Below are positions 5,475-10,975 of a stretch of 10,975 nucleotides of DNA, piece after piece. The notes under the pieces are model-generated. The model was not told the DNA's origin. It ran no database searches and saw nothing but the letters and a program-made list of their open reading frames with translations. Numbering within the stretch: the first letter of the stretch is position 1; each line of letters starts with the position of its first letter. The DNA is taken from positions 1 to 10,975 of the forward strand of contig NZ_CAMPHH010000104.1 in NCBI RefSeq assembly GCF_946885855.1. The letters are read 5' to 3'. Both the position numbers and the translations under genes were made by a program. The stretch comes from an uncultured Actinotalea sp. GTDB taxonomy: Bacteria; Actinomycetota; Actinomycetes; Actinomycetales; Cellulomonadaceae.

Positions 5475-6465
5475 TGCTGCTGCGCACCACGAGCGTCGGG
5501 CCGACGACGTCGGCCGGGCGCTCCTGCCCCGCGATGACGTGCAGGAGCATCCGCAGGCAGCGTCGCCCGACCTCCGCGAAGCGGTGCCGCACCGTCGTCA
5601 GCGGTGGGATGAAGTGCGCCGACCCCAGCACGTCGTCGAAGCCGGCGACGGACACGTCGTCCGGCACACGCACGCCCGCCTCCGCGAAGGCCCGCAGCAT
5701 CCCCAGCGCGAGGTGGTCGTTGGCGGCGAGGACCGCCGTCGGCAAGCCCGCGCGGAGCAGGTCCAGCCCCACCTCGTGACCGCGGTCCGGGAGCCAGCTG
5801 CGTGCCGCCACCGGCTCGGACGGCTCCAGCCCGGCAGCCACCATCGCGTCCCGCCAGCCGCCCTCCCGCTCGCGCGCCTCCGTCCAGTCCGACGGGCCCG
5901 CCACGTGGACGACGTCCTGGTGACCGAGGGCCAGCAGGTGCTCGGTGGCGAGCGTGGCGCCGCCGCGCTGGTCGAACCGCACCGCGTGCAACCCCGGCCC
6001 GAGGGGGCCGTGTGCCCCGAGGACGACGACAGGCACCGGCGGCGGGGCGGAGCGCAGCCCTTCGAGCGCGCCGTCGTTCGCCCCGACGACGACGATCCCG
6101 TCCACGCCCTGCAGGAGGAAGCGCTCCACCGCGCCGGTCATCCGTCCGTGCTCCCAGCCGCTCGCGGTGGCGATGCTGACGAAGTACCCCGCCTCCCGGG
6201 CGGCGTCCTCGACCGCCACGAGCGTGCTCGTCGGACCGGTCAGCGTCGAGCCGGAGGTCAGCACACCGATGGTCCGCGTCCGCTGGGTGACGAGCGCCCG
6301 TGCGGCGGTGTTGGGGCGGTAGCCGAGCTCCTCGATGGCGGCGAGGACCCGGGCGCGGGTCGTCTCGGCGACCGAGGGGTGGCCGTTGAGGACGCGCGAG
6401 ACCGTCTGGTGGGAGACCCCGGCGTGCCGTGCCACGTCGACCATCGCCGGCCGCCGGCGGATCAC
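5449..6465 (-). CDS. LacI-family transcriptional repressor, coupled to proC
   Basis: This 338-residue LacI/GalR regulator has its helix-turn-helix at residues 8-27 (MVDVARHAGVSHQTVSRVLN), hinge helix at NTAARALVTQR (52-62) and effector domain from 65 to 325. AGPSDWTEARER (189-200), AANDHLALGM (247-256) and VAGFDDV (273-279) are family signatures; the GP-x-x-W-x-E-A pattern is common among galactoside-type regulators, though the ligand is not known. The GTG at 6465 is used because RRPAMVDVA matches the usual N-terminus of this group; ATG 6444 would cut seven residues and has no ribosome site. The GTG overlaps the proC stop as GTGA, so its translation is probably coupled to proC. No sugar gene is adjacent; ktrA is convergent, so its targets lie elsewhere. 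Confidence 0.93.
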   Translation of the reverse strand: MIRRRPAMVDVARHAGVSHQTVSRVLNGHPSVAETTRARVLAAIEELGYRPNTAARALVTQRTRTIGVLTSGSTLTGPTSTLVAVEDAAREAGYFVSIATASGWEHGRMTGAVERFLLQGVDGIVVVGANDGALEGLRSAPPPVPVVVLGAHGPLGPGLHAVRFDQRGGATLATEHLLALGHQDVVHVAGPSDWTEAREREGGWRDAMVAAGLEPSEPVAARSWLPDRGHEVGLDLLRAGLPTAVLAANDHLALGMLRAFAEAGVRVPDDVSVAGFDDVLGSAHFIPPLTTVRHRFAEVGRRCLRMLLHVIAGQERPADVVGPTLVVRSSTGPPRAGG

Positions 6466-7280
6466 CCCTCGAGCTCGGCGCTGAGGCTCCGCGACCGGTC
6501 CCGGGCCGCCTCGGCCGCAGCGACGACCGCGGCCCGCACGCCGTGGGCGTCGAGCTGGCGCAGGGCCGCCGCCGTCGTCCCGCCGGGCGACGTCACCCGT
6601 TCCCGCAGCAGGACGGGGTGGTCCCCGGTCTCGTCCAGCAGCGCGACCGCACCGCGGAACGTCGCGATGGCGAGCTCGAGCGCGCGGTCCCGGGTGAGCC
6701 CGAGCAGGACACCCGCCTCGGCGAGCGCGTCCACCAGGGCGAACACATAGGCGGGCCCGGAGCCGGAGACGGCCGTCACCGCGTCCATGTCCTTCTCCGC
6801 GACGGCCACGACGAGGCCGGTCGCCGCGAGGAGCGCCGTCCCTGTCCGGACGTGCTCCTCGGTGGCCGCGGTCCCCGGCGCGACCGCCGTGGCACCCGCG
6901 CCGACGAGGGCCGGCGTGTTCGGCATGACGCGCAGGACCGGTGTGCCCTCGGGCAGGAGGTGCTCGTAGAAGGCGGCGGACAGGCCCGCGGCGACGCTGA
7001 GGACGAGGACCCCGTCCGCGAGCGCCGGCGCCACCTCGCGCAGCACGCCGCCCACGTCGCCCGGCTTGACCGCGACGACGACGACCTGCGCGTCCCGCAC
7101 CGCGGCGGCGGCGTCGGGCGTCGTGCGGACGCCGTGCGTGCGCTCCAGCTCCTCGGCGCGCTCGGCGCGCTTCTCGCAGACCGTCACGCCGTCCGCCGGG
7201 ACCCCCGCGCGGACGACGGCGGCGAGCACCGCCTCGCCCATGACTCCGCCGCCCAGCAGGGCCAGTCTCGTCACGTCCAT
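6462..7280 (-). CDS. proC: Pyrroline-5-carboxylate reductase
   Basis: This 272-residue cytoplasmic enzyme makes the last step of proline synthesis, reducing pyrroline-5-carboxylate to L-proline with NAD(P)H. The N-terminal Rossmann strand and LLGGGVMGEA (8-17) bind the cofactor, VKPGDV (71-76) and RVMPNTPALVGAGAT (117-131) are family motifs, and the P5CR signature VSGSGPAYVFALVDALAEAG spans 171-190. The C-terminal SPGGTTAAAL (231-240) carries the conserved substrate-binding threonines. Length is normal for the family and nothing key is missing. ATG 7280 follows a strong GGAGG 4 nt upstream. A TAGGCT box with CTGACC as -35 lies upstream. Its stop overlaps the start of the lacI gene, an unusual partner. 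Confidence 0.96.
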   Translation of the reverse strand: MDVTRLALLGGGVMGEAVLAAVVRAGVPADGVTVCEKRAERAEELERTHGVRTTPDAAAAVRDAQVVVVAVKPGDVGGVLREVAPALADGVLVLSVAAGLSAAFYEHLLPEGTPVLRVMPNTPALVGAGATAVAPGTAATEEHVRTGTALLAATGLVVAVAEKDMDAVTAVSGSGPAYVFALVDALAEAGVLLGLTRDRALELAIATFRGAVALLDETGDHPVLLRERVTSPGGTTAAALRQLDAHGVRAAVVAAAEAARDRSRSLSAELEG

Positions 7281-7327
7281 GCTGCCTCCGGTGCTCGGTC
7301 GCCGCGCGACCCCTGGGTCGGGTGACC

Positions 7328-7357
7328 AGCCTAGTGACCGCCCCCGACGACGGTCAG
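7328..7357 (-). promoter_or_regulatory. proC: Candidate promoter of proC (CTGACC - 18 bp - TAGGCT)
   Basis: On the minus strand CTGACC (7352-7357) and TAGGCT (7328-7333) are 18 bp apart, a reasonable housekeeping promoter, with transcription starting near 7321 and a leader of about 40 nt. A direct repeat of GTGACC on the plus strand (7322-7327 and 7335-7340) flanks the -10 box and could be a regulator site. Confidence 0.5.
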
Positions 7358-7382
7358 GGCCGGTCGGGGGGGCCGTCGGGGC

Positions 7383-7402
7383 CGCTCCGGGTGGCCGGAG
7401 CG
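7383..7402 (-). terminator. Hairpin downstream of the 282-residue membrane protein gene
   Basis: CGCTCCGG (7383-7390) pairs perfectly with CCGGAGCG (7395-7402) around a GTGG tetraloop. It starts 1 nt after the TGA stop at 7404-7406. It is a compact, GC-rich stem consistent with termination before the proC promoter, without a T-run. Confidence 0.6.
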
Positions 7403-7403
7403 C

Positions 7404-8252
7404 TCAGAGGGGGAAGGCCGCGTAGACGTCGCGCAGGGCCGCACCCGGACCGTCGAGGCGCAGGAGGGCCGTGCCGTTGGTCCACCACAGGGAGCCGGTG
7501 CCGTCGGCCCGGGTGAGCTGGAGGAAGCGACCCACCTGCGTCCCGTCCACCTCGACGAAGCCCTGCTCGAGCCGCGGCCCGGTCGGGCTCGACGTGGCGT
7601 CGGCCGAGGCGTCGTCGGTCGCGCCGTCGTCCGGCGCGGCCGTGCCGGTCGGGTCGGTCGGGTCTGTCGCGTCGTCGGTCGCGGCGCCGTCAGGGGCGCC
7701 GGCCTCCTCGACGGGCACGCCCGCCGCCTGCGACTCGGCCGCGACGATCTCGTCGAACCGGGCGGTCACCGCGTCCGTGTCCCGCCACTGGCCGGCCGTC
7801 GCCACGATCTGCTGCGCGCCGTCGTCGTAGACCAGGCGGTACGCCTCGAGCGCGCCCTCGGCGAGGAGCTGCGGCTCCTCCGCCACCTCGGCCAGCGCGA
7901 AGGCGAGCACCTCCTGCGGCATGGCCTGGAGGAACGCGGACGCCCCGTCCGGCAGGGCGACGGGCTCGACCGTGGGCGTCGGGACGGGCAGCGTGACCGT
8001 CTCCGCCTGCGGCGCCGGCGCCGGCTCCTCGGGCTCGGGCCGGTTGACGAGGAGCAGCACGGCCACGACGACCGCGACGACGACCAGGACGACGGCCAGC
8101 GCCGCCCAGAGCCTGCCGCGTCCGGAGCCGCGGGCCGGTCCGCCCGCACCGGCCGCGGAGCCCGCACCGCCGGTCGGGGGCCCACCCCGGGAACTCGCCC
8201 CTGCCGCCCGGTCCGCCGGGGTGCCCGCCGGTCCGCGGGTGTCGTCGCTCAT
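7404..8252 (-). CDS. Unrecognised single-pass membrane protein with extracytoplasmic domain
   Basis: I do not recognise a family for this 282-residue protein. Residues 1-47 are a disordered Gly/Ala/Pro/Arg-rich cytoplasmic tail ending in RGRGRLWA-type basic residues. One transmembrane helix (about 48-69, almost all Val/Ala/Leu) follows. A Pro/Glu-rich stalk (70-100) then leads outside the cell. The outer part has two ordered-looking blocks, 103-180 (mixed helix, LLAEGALEAYRLVYDD, IVATAGQWRD) and 226-282 (FVEVDGTQVGRFLQLTR, SLWWTNGTALLRL). They are split by an acidic Asp/Thr/Ala/Pro linker at 184-226 with DPTDPT and TDDA repeats. ATG 8252 is preceded by GGAG. A CTAGGCT box lies upstream. It may sense or bind something at the membrane, but no function can be claimed. 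Confidence 0.85.
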   Translation of the reverse strand: MSDDTRGPAGTPADRAAGASSRGGPPTGGAGSAAGAGGPARGSGRGRLWAALAVVLVVVAVVVAVLLLVNRPEPEEPAPAPQAETVTLPVPTPTVEPVALPDGASAFLQAMPQEVLAFALAEVAEEPQLLAEGALEAYRLVYDDGAQQIVATAGQWRDTDAVTARFDEIVAAESQAAGVPVEEAGAPDGAATDDATDPTDPTGTAAPDDGATDDASADATSSPTGPRLEQGFVEVDGTQVGRFLQLTRADGTGSLWWTNGTALLRLDGPGAALRDVYAAFPL

Positions 8253-8282
8253 CCTCGTCTCCTGCCCATGACGTCGTCCGAG

Positions 8283-8288
8283 AGCCTA
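8283..8288 (-). promoter_or_regulatory. Candidate -10 box (TAGGCT) for the membrane protein gene
   Basis: The minus strand reads TAGGCT, about 30 nt before the ATG at 8252, implying a leader near 24 nt. No -35 match is visible at 17-18 bp. It belongs to the set of three CTAGGCT heptamers placed before minus-strand genes in this window. Confidence 0.4.
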
Positions 8289-8341
8289 GGCGGTGACGGC
8301 GTCGCGCTCCTGTCGGCCCGCCGGGACGGGGCGGACCGCCA

Positions 8342-9064
8342 TCACGGCGTCCGCCGTCGCAGCGTCAGCGTGCCGAGCAGCAGGGCCGCGACGACGAAGA
8401 GACCCACGGCGCCGACGGACCCGCCCACGTCGGCGAGCGAGCCACCGGCCGCGAGGTCGTCCAGCGCCGCGAGGCCGTAGGTCAGGGGCATCGCCCGGGA
8501 CACCGCCTCGAGGACCGCCGGCATCTCCTCGCGCGGCAGGAAGAGTCCGGCCAGCACCAGCTGGGGGAAGAGGACGAGCGGCATCATCTGCACCGCCTGG
8601 AACTCGGTCCGGGCCACGGCGGACGCGGCGAGACCCATCGCGGTCCCCAGCACGGCGTCCAGGACGGCGACGAGCACCACCCCGGCGAGGTCGCCCGCGA
8701 CCTCCATCCCGAGGACGAGGACGGTGAAGGCGGTGAGCACGACCGCCTGCCCCGCGCCCACGAGCGCGAAGGCCAGGGCGTAGCCGACGACGACGTCGCC
8801 GCGCCGCACCGGCCCGGCCATGAGCCGCTCGAGGGTGCCCGACTGCCTCTCGCGCAGGGTCGCGACGCTCGTGACGAGGAACAGCACGGTGACCGGGAAG
8901 AGACCGAGCAGGAGCGGACCGAACCGGTCCATCACGTCCGTGCCCGCGAACATCCACGCGACGAGGCCCAGGACCACGCACGGCAGCCCGACCAGCACGA
9001 CGAGGGTGCGGTGGTCGTGGCGGACCTGGCGCAGGACGCGGGCCGCCGTCGGGAGGGGGTTCAC
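8342..9064 (-). CDS. ABC-2 type exporter permease
   Basis: This 240-residue membrane protein is the permease half of an ABC-2 exporter (DrrB/NodJ-like group). Six hydrophobic stretches fit six helices, at about 20-40, 49-69, 92-118, 126-150, 160-178 and 215-235. The cytoplasmic loop RERQSGTLERLMAGPVRRGD (71-90) is the typical ABC-2 motif that contacts the ATPase. FPQLVLAGLFLPREEMP (166-182), then AMPLTYGLAAL, is the usual sequence around the fifth helix and its following loop. The start is the GTG at 9064, overlapping the ATPase stop as GTGA, which gives the correct short N-terminus MNPLPTAARVLRQ and implies coupled translation. Substrate cannot be told; relatives export drugs, lipids or polysaccharides. 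The family often works as a homodimer with two ATPases. Confidence 0.9.
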   Translation of the reverse strand: MNPLPTAARVLRQVRHDHRTLVVLVGLPCVVLGLVAWMFAGTDVMDRFGPLLLGLFPVTVLFLVTSVATLRERQSGTLERLMAGPVRRGDVVVGYALAFALVGAGQAVVLTAFTVLVLGMEVAGDLAGVVLVAVLDAVLGTAMGLAASAVARTEFQAVQMMPLVLFPQLVLAGLFLPREEMPAVLEAVSRAMPLTYGLAALDDLAAGGSLADVGGSVGAVGLFVVAALLLGTLTLRRRTP

Positions 9065-9972
9065 GGCGCCCCGTCCGTCCCGGCGGTCGGTCCCCCGGCG
9101 GCGTTCGCGGTGCCCTCGGTGCCCCCGGTGTCCCCGGTGCCCTCGACGAGCGCGAGGAACGCCGCGTCCGCCGTCGTCGTCCCGGTCGCGGCGAGGAGCT
9201 CGGCGGGCGTCCCCACGGCGAGCAGACGCCCCCGGCGCAGGAGCAGGAGGCGGTCGCAGCGCTCCGCCTCGTCCATGACGTGGCTCGAGACCAGCAACGA
9301 CACGCCCCGGCCGGCGAGGTCGTGGAAGAGCGCCCACAGGTCGCGCCGCAGGACGGGGTCGAGCCCCACGGTGGGCTCGTCGAGGACGAGGAGGTCCGGG
9401 GTGCCGAGCAGCGCGATCGCCAGCGACGCCCGGGCGCGCTCGCCGCCGGAGAGGGTCCCGGCCATCCGGTCGGCGTGCAGGTGCAGCGCCACGTCACGCA
9501 GGGCGGCGGCCACCCGCTCGCCCCCGACGCCGAGGACGCGCGCGAAGTAGCGCAGGTTCTCTCCCACCGTGAGGTCCGGGTAGACGCTCGGGGACTGGGT
9601 GACGTAGCCCAGGCGTCGCCGCAGGCGGGGATCGCCCGCCGGCAGCCCGAGCACCTCCAGCACGCCGGAGACGTCCTGCTGCACGCCGACGACGGCGCGG
9701 AGCAGCGACGTCTTGCCGCTCCCGCTGGGACCGAGCAGCCCGACCACGCACCCGGCCGGCACGTCGAGGTCGAGCCCGTCGAGCACGACGGCGCCGCGCC
9801 GCCCCCCGCGCACGACGCGCAGGCCCCGGGCCCGCACGGCCGGCGCCCCCGTCGCCGGAGGTACCGCTCCGGGCGACGCGGGCGTCGTGGCGCCTGCGGT
9901 CGTCCCGACCTCGGTCCGGCGGCCCCGGGCGTGGCGACCCGGGGTGGTGCGACCCGCGGCGTTGCGCCCCAT
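9061..9972 (-). CDS. ABC exporter ATP-binding protein
   Basis: This 303-residue cytoplasmic ATPase powers the adjacent ABC-2 permease. From residue 46 the ABC domain shows Walker A GPSGSGKT (81-88), Q-loop Gln126, signature LSGGERARA (174-182), Walker B LLVLDEP (194-200) with catalytic Glu199, D-loop GLDP and switch His231; all are intact. It resembles the CcmA/DrrA-type group that pairs with ABC-2 permeases. Residues 1-45 are a low-complexity Arg/Gly/Thr/Pro tail before the domain, and the C-terminus (277-303) is Gly/Thr-rich from a 9-bp tandem repeat. The ATG at 9972 is used, with GGGGAC upstream. GTG 10032, preceded by AGGAG, would add 20 residues, and GTG 9837 would begin at the domain itself, so the start is uncertain. 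It is divergent from the hydrolase. Confidence 0.92.
   Translation of the reverse strand: MGRNAAGRTTPGRHARGRRTEVGTTAGATTPASPGAVPPATGAPAVRARGLRVVRGGRRGAVVLDGLDLDVPAGCVVGLLGPSGSGKTSLLRAVVGVQQDVSGVLEVLGLPAGDPRLRRRLGYVTQSPSVYPDLTVGENLRYFARVLGVGGERVAAALRDVALHLHADRMAGTLSGGERARASLAIALLGTPDLLVLDEPTVGLDPVLRRDLWALFHDLAGRGVSLLVSSHVMDEAERCDRLLLLRRGRLLAVGTPAELLAATGTTTADAAFLALVEGTGDTGGTEGTANAAGGPTAGTDGAP
9108..9143 (-). repeat. Four tandem 9-bp units in the ATPase C-terminus
   Basis: CGGTGCCCT, CGGTGCCCC, CGGTGTCCC and CGGTGCCCT follow each other without gaps. In the ATPase frame they encode EGT-GDT-GGT-EGT, so repeat-number change would keep the frame and alter only the flexible tail. Confidence 0.75.
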
Positions 9973-10164
9973 GGTGCGACCGTCCCCGCCGACAGGCGCC
10001 GGGGCAAGGGCCGGGGGTCCTGCCCGGGGCACGCGGCTCCTGCCGGAGCGCCCGCGCCGGACCCACGTCCTCCTGACCTGTGCCGGGGCGGCCGGCGTGC
10101 CATCCTGCGCGGGACGTCCGCGCCGGCACCACCCGTCGCCCGCGCCCGAGACCAGGAGTCCCCC

Positions 10165-10932
10165 ACGAGCGACCGGCCCGACCTCACCCACCGCTACGGC
10201 GCCCACGCCCGTCAGGTGGTGGACCTCTGGCTGCCACCGGGGGCGCCCCGCGGGGTCGTCGTGCTCGTGCACGGGGGGTTCTGGCGAGCGGCGTACGACC
10301 GTTCGCTCCAGGACGCCGTCGTCGATGACCTCGTGGCCGCACGCTGGGCCGTGTGGAACGTCGAGTACCGACCCGTCGGTGACGGCGGGGGCTGGCCGCA
10401 CACCTTCGCCGACGTCGCGGCGGCCGCCGACGCCCTGGCGGACGTCGGACCCGCGACGGGCCTGCCCCTGACCCGGGTCGTGGCGGTCGGCCACTCGGCC
10501 GGGGGGACGCTCGCCGCGTGGCTCGGCGCGCGCCACCGGCTGCCCGCGGACGCCGTCGGCGCGCTGCCGCGGGTGCGGCCGACGGCGGTGTGCGCCCAGG
10601 CCGGGGTGCTCGACCTCGCCGCGGCGGCCCGCGAGCGCGTCGGCGACGGCGCGGTGACCGACCTCCTCGGCGCCACGCCCGACGCCGACCCGCTCCGCTA
10701 CGCCACGACGTCCCCGGCGGCGCTGGTCCCGTCGGGCGTCCCGGTGCTCGCGCTCACGGGCGCGGACGACGACGTCGTGCCGCCGCGCCAGTCCGAGGCG
10801 TTCGTCGCCGCGGCGGTGGCGGCCGGGGACGACGCGCGCCTGCAGGTCGTCCCCGGCGAGGGGCACATGGAGCACCTCGACCCCGCGAGCGCGTGCTGGC
10901 GCGCAGCCCGGGCCTGGCTCGACGAGCGCTGA
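10165..10932 (+). CDS. Alpha/beta hydrolase (esterase/formamidase-like), probable ACG start
   Basis: This about 255-residue cytoplasmic enzyme has the alpha/beta-hydrolase fold of small esterases and kynurenine-formamidase-like proteins. VLVHGGFWR (34-42) is the oxyanion-hole HGG-x-W motif, VGHSAGG (109-115) carries the nucleophile Ser111, TGADDDVVPP (199-208) the likely acid Asp202, and PGEGHMEHLDP (231-241) the base His234. The triad is complete. AGGAG (10154-10158) is followed 6 nt later by ACG AGC GAC, giving MSDRPDLTHRYG if ACG initiates; ATG AGC GAC would be the expected form. No in-frame ATG, GTG or TTG exists between 9973 and GTG 10216, which has no ribosome site and would remove 17 residues. 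It is divergent from the ABC exporter. The substrate is unknown; tryptophan-catabolism genes are not nearby. Confidence 0.87.
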   Translation, partial: TSDRPDLTHRYGAHARQVVDLWLPPGAPRGVVVLVHGGFWRAAYDRSLQDAVVDDLVAARWAVWNVEYRPVGDGGGWPHTFADVAAAADALADVGPATGLPLTRVVAVGHSAGGTLAAWLGARHRLPADAVGALPRVRPTAVCAQAGVLDLAAAARERVGDGAVTDLLGATPDADPLRYATTSPAALVPSGVPVLALTGADDDVVPPRQSEAFVAAAVAAGDDARLQVVPGEGHMEHLDPASACWRAARAWLDER

Positions 10933-10975
10933 GCAGCAGGGTCCGGGCGCGGGTCCTCGCGGCCGGGGGCTGGCC

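Noticed and set aside
7362..7375. G-run region between proC and the membrane protein gene as a G-quadruplex
   Set aside because: There is one 7-G tract but not four suitably spaced G tracts in a short span, so the case is weak in DNA this GC-rich.
10073..10106. Promoter CTGACC ... CATCCT for the hydrolase
   Set aside because: The spacing is about 22 bp and the -10 match is poor, so I do not list it as a feature.
8286..10187. 633-codon minus-strand frame across the exporter genes
   Set aside because: It is an alternative frame of the ATPase and permease, whose own frames hold Walker motifs and membrane helices.
10933..10975. Terminator or gene start at the right edge
   Set aside because: The 43 bases after the hydrolase stop contain no convincing hairpin or start signal.

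Overview
The window is very GC-rich (GC-biased third codon positions, many GTG/TTG starts, GTGA stop/start overlaps). It carries a recognisable actinobacterial gene set, most like Micrococcales of the Cellulomonas/Promicromonospora kind; this placement is inferred from gene content and composition, not from a database search. It reads as ordinary chromosome. I see no mobile element, CRISPR array, tRNA or rRNA.

Layout, left to right. (1) 85-1131 (-): a LacI-family repressor with a perfect 14-bp palindrome in its own promoter. (2) 1290-1388 (-): a 32-codon gene for the tiny basic ribosomal protein bS22 (AURKAIP1/COX24 domain), with a strong hairpin behind it. (3) 1518-1748 (-): a small excisionase-type helix-turn-helix protein ending in its own hairpin. 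(4) 1899-3080 (-): an AcuC-type zinc deacetylase of the histone deacetylase fold. (5) 3249-5400 (+): a two-gene K+ transporter operon, the KtrB/TrkH pore and the KtrA/TrkA RCK subunit, overlapping by 8 nt. It is the only plus-strand block between two minus-strand blocks. (6) 5449-6465 (-): a second LacI-family regulator whose GTG start overlaps the proC stop. (7) 6462-7280 (-): proC, pyrroline-5-carboxylate reductase. (8) 7404-8252 (-): an unrecognised single-pass membrane protein with an acidic, low-complexity linker. (9) 8342-9972 (-): an ABC-2 type exporter, ATPase then permease, joined by a GTGA overlap. (10) about 10165-10932 (+): an alpha/beta hydrolase, divergent from the exporter, whose only well-placed start codon is ACG.

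How the genes relate. proC, the small HTH gene and bS22 form a conserved actinobacterial neighbourhood (Rv0500-Rv0500A-Rv0500B in Mycobacterium tuberculosis, from memory). Here the order and strand are kept, but lacI, the plus-strand ktrBA pair and acuC lie between proC and the HTH gene. The K+ pair is a self-contained uptake system; KtrA gates KtrB in response to nucleotides. The two LacI regulators have no sugar genes next to them inside the window, so their targets are unknown. The most useful observations are the bS22 gene (easily missed because of its size), the ACG start of the hydrolase, the proC-lacI translational coupling, the self-operator of the first lacI, and a repeated CTAGGCT box upstream of three minus-strand genes. 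I found no clear sign of an undescribed defence or mobile system.
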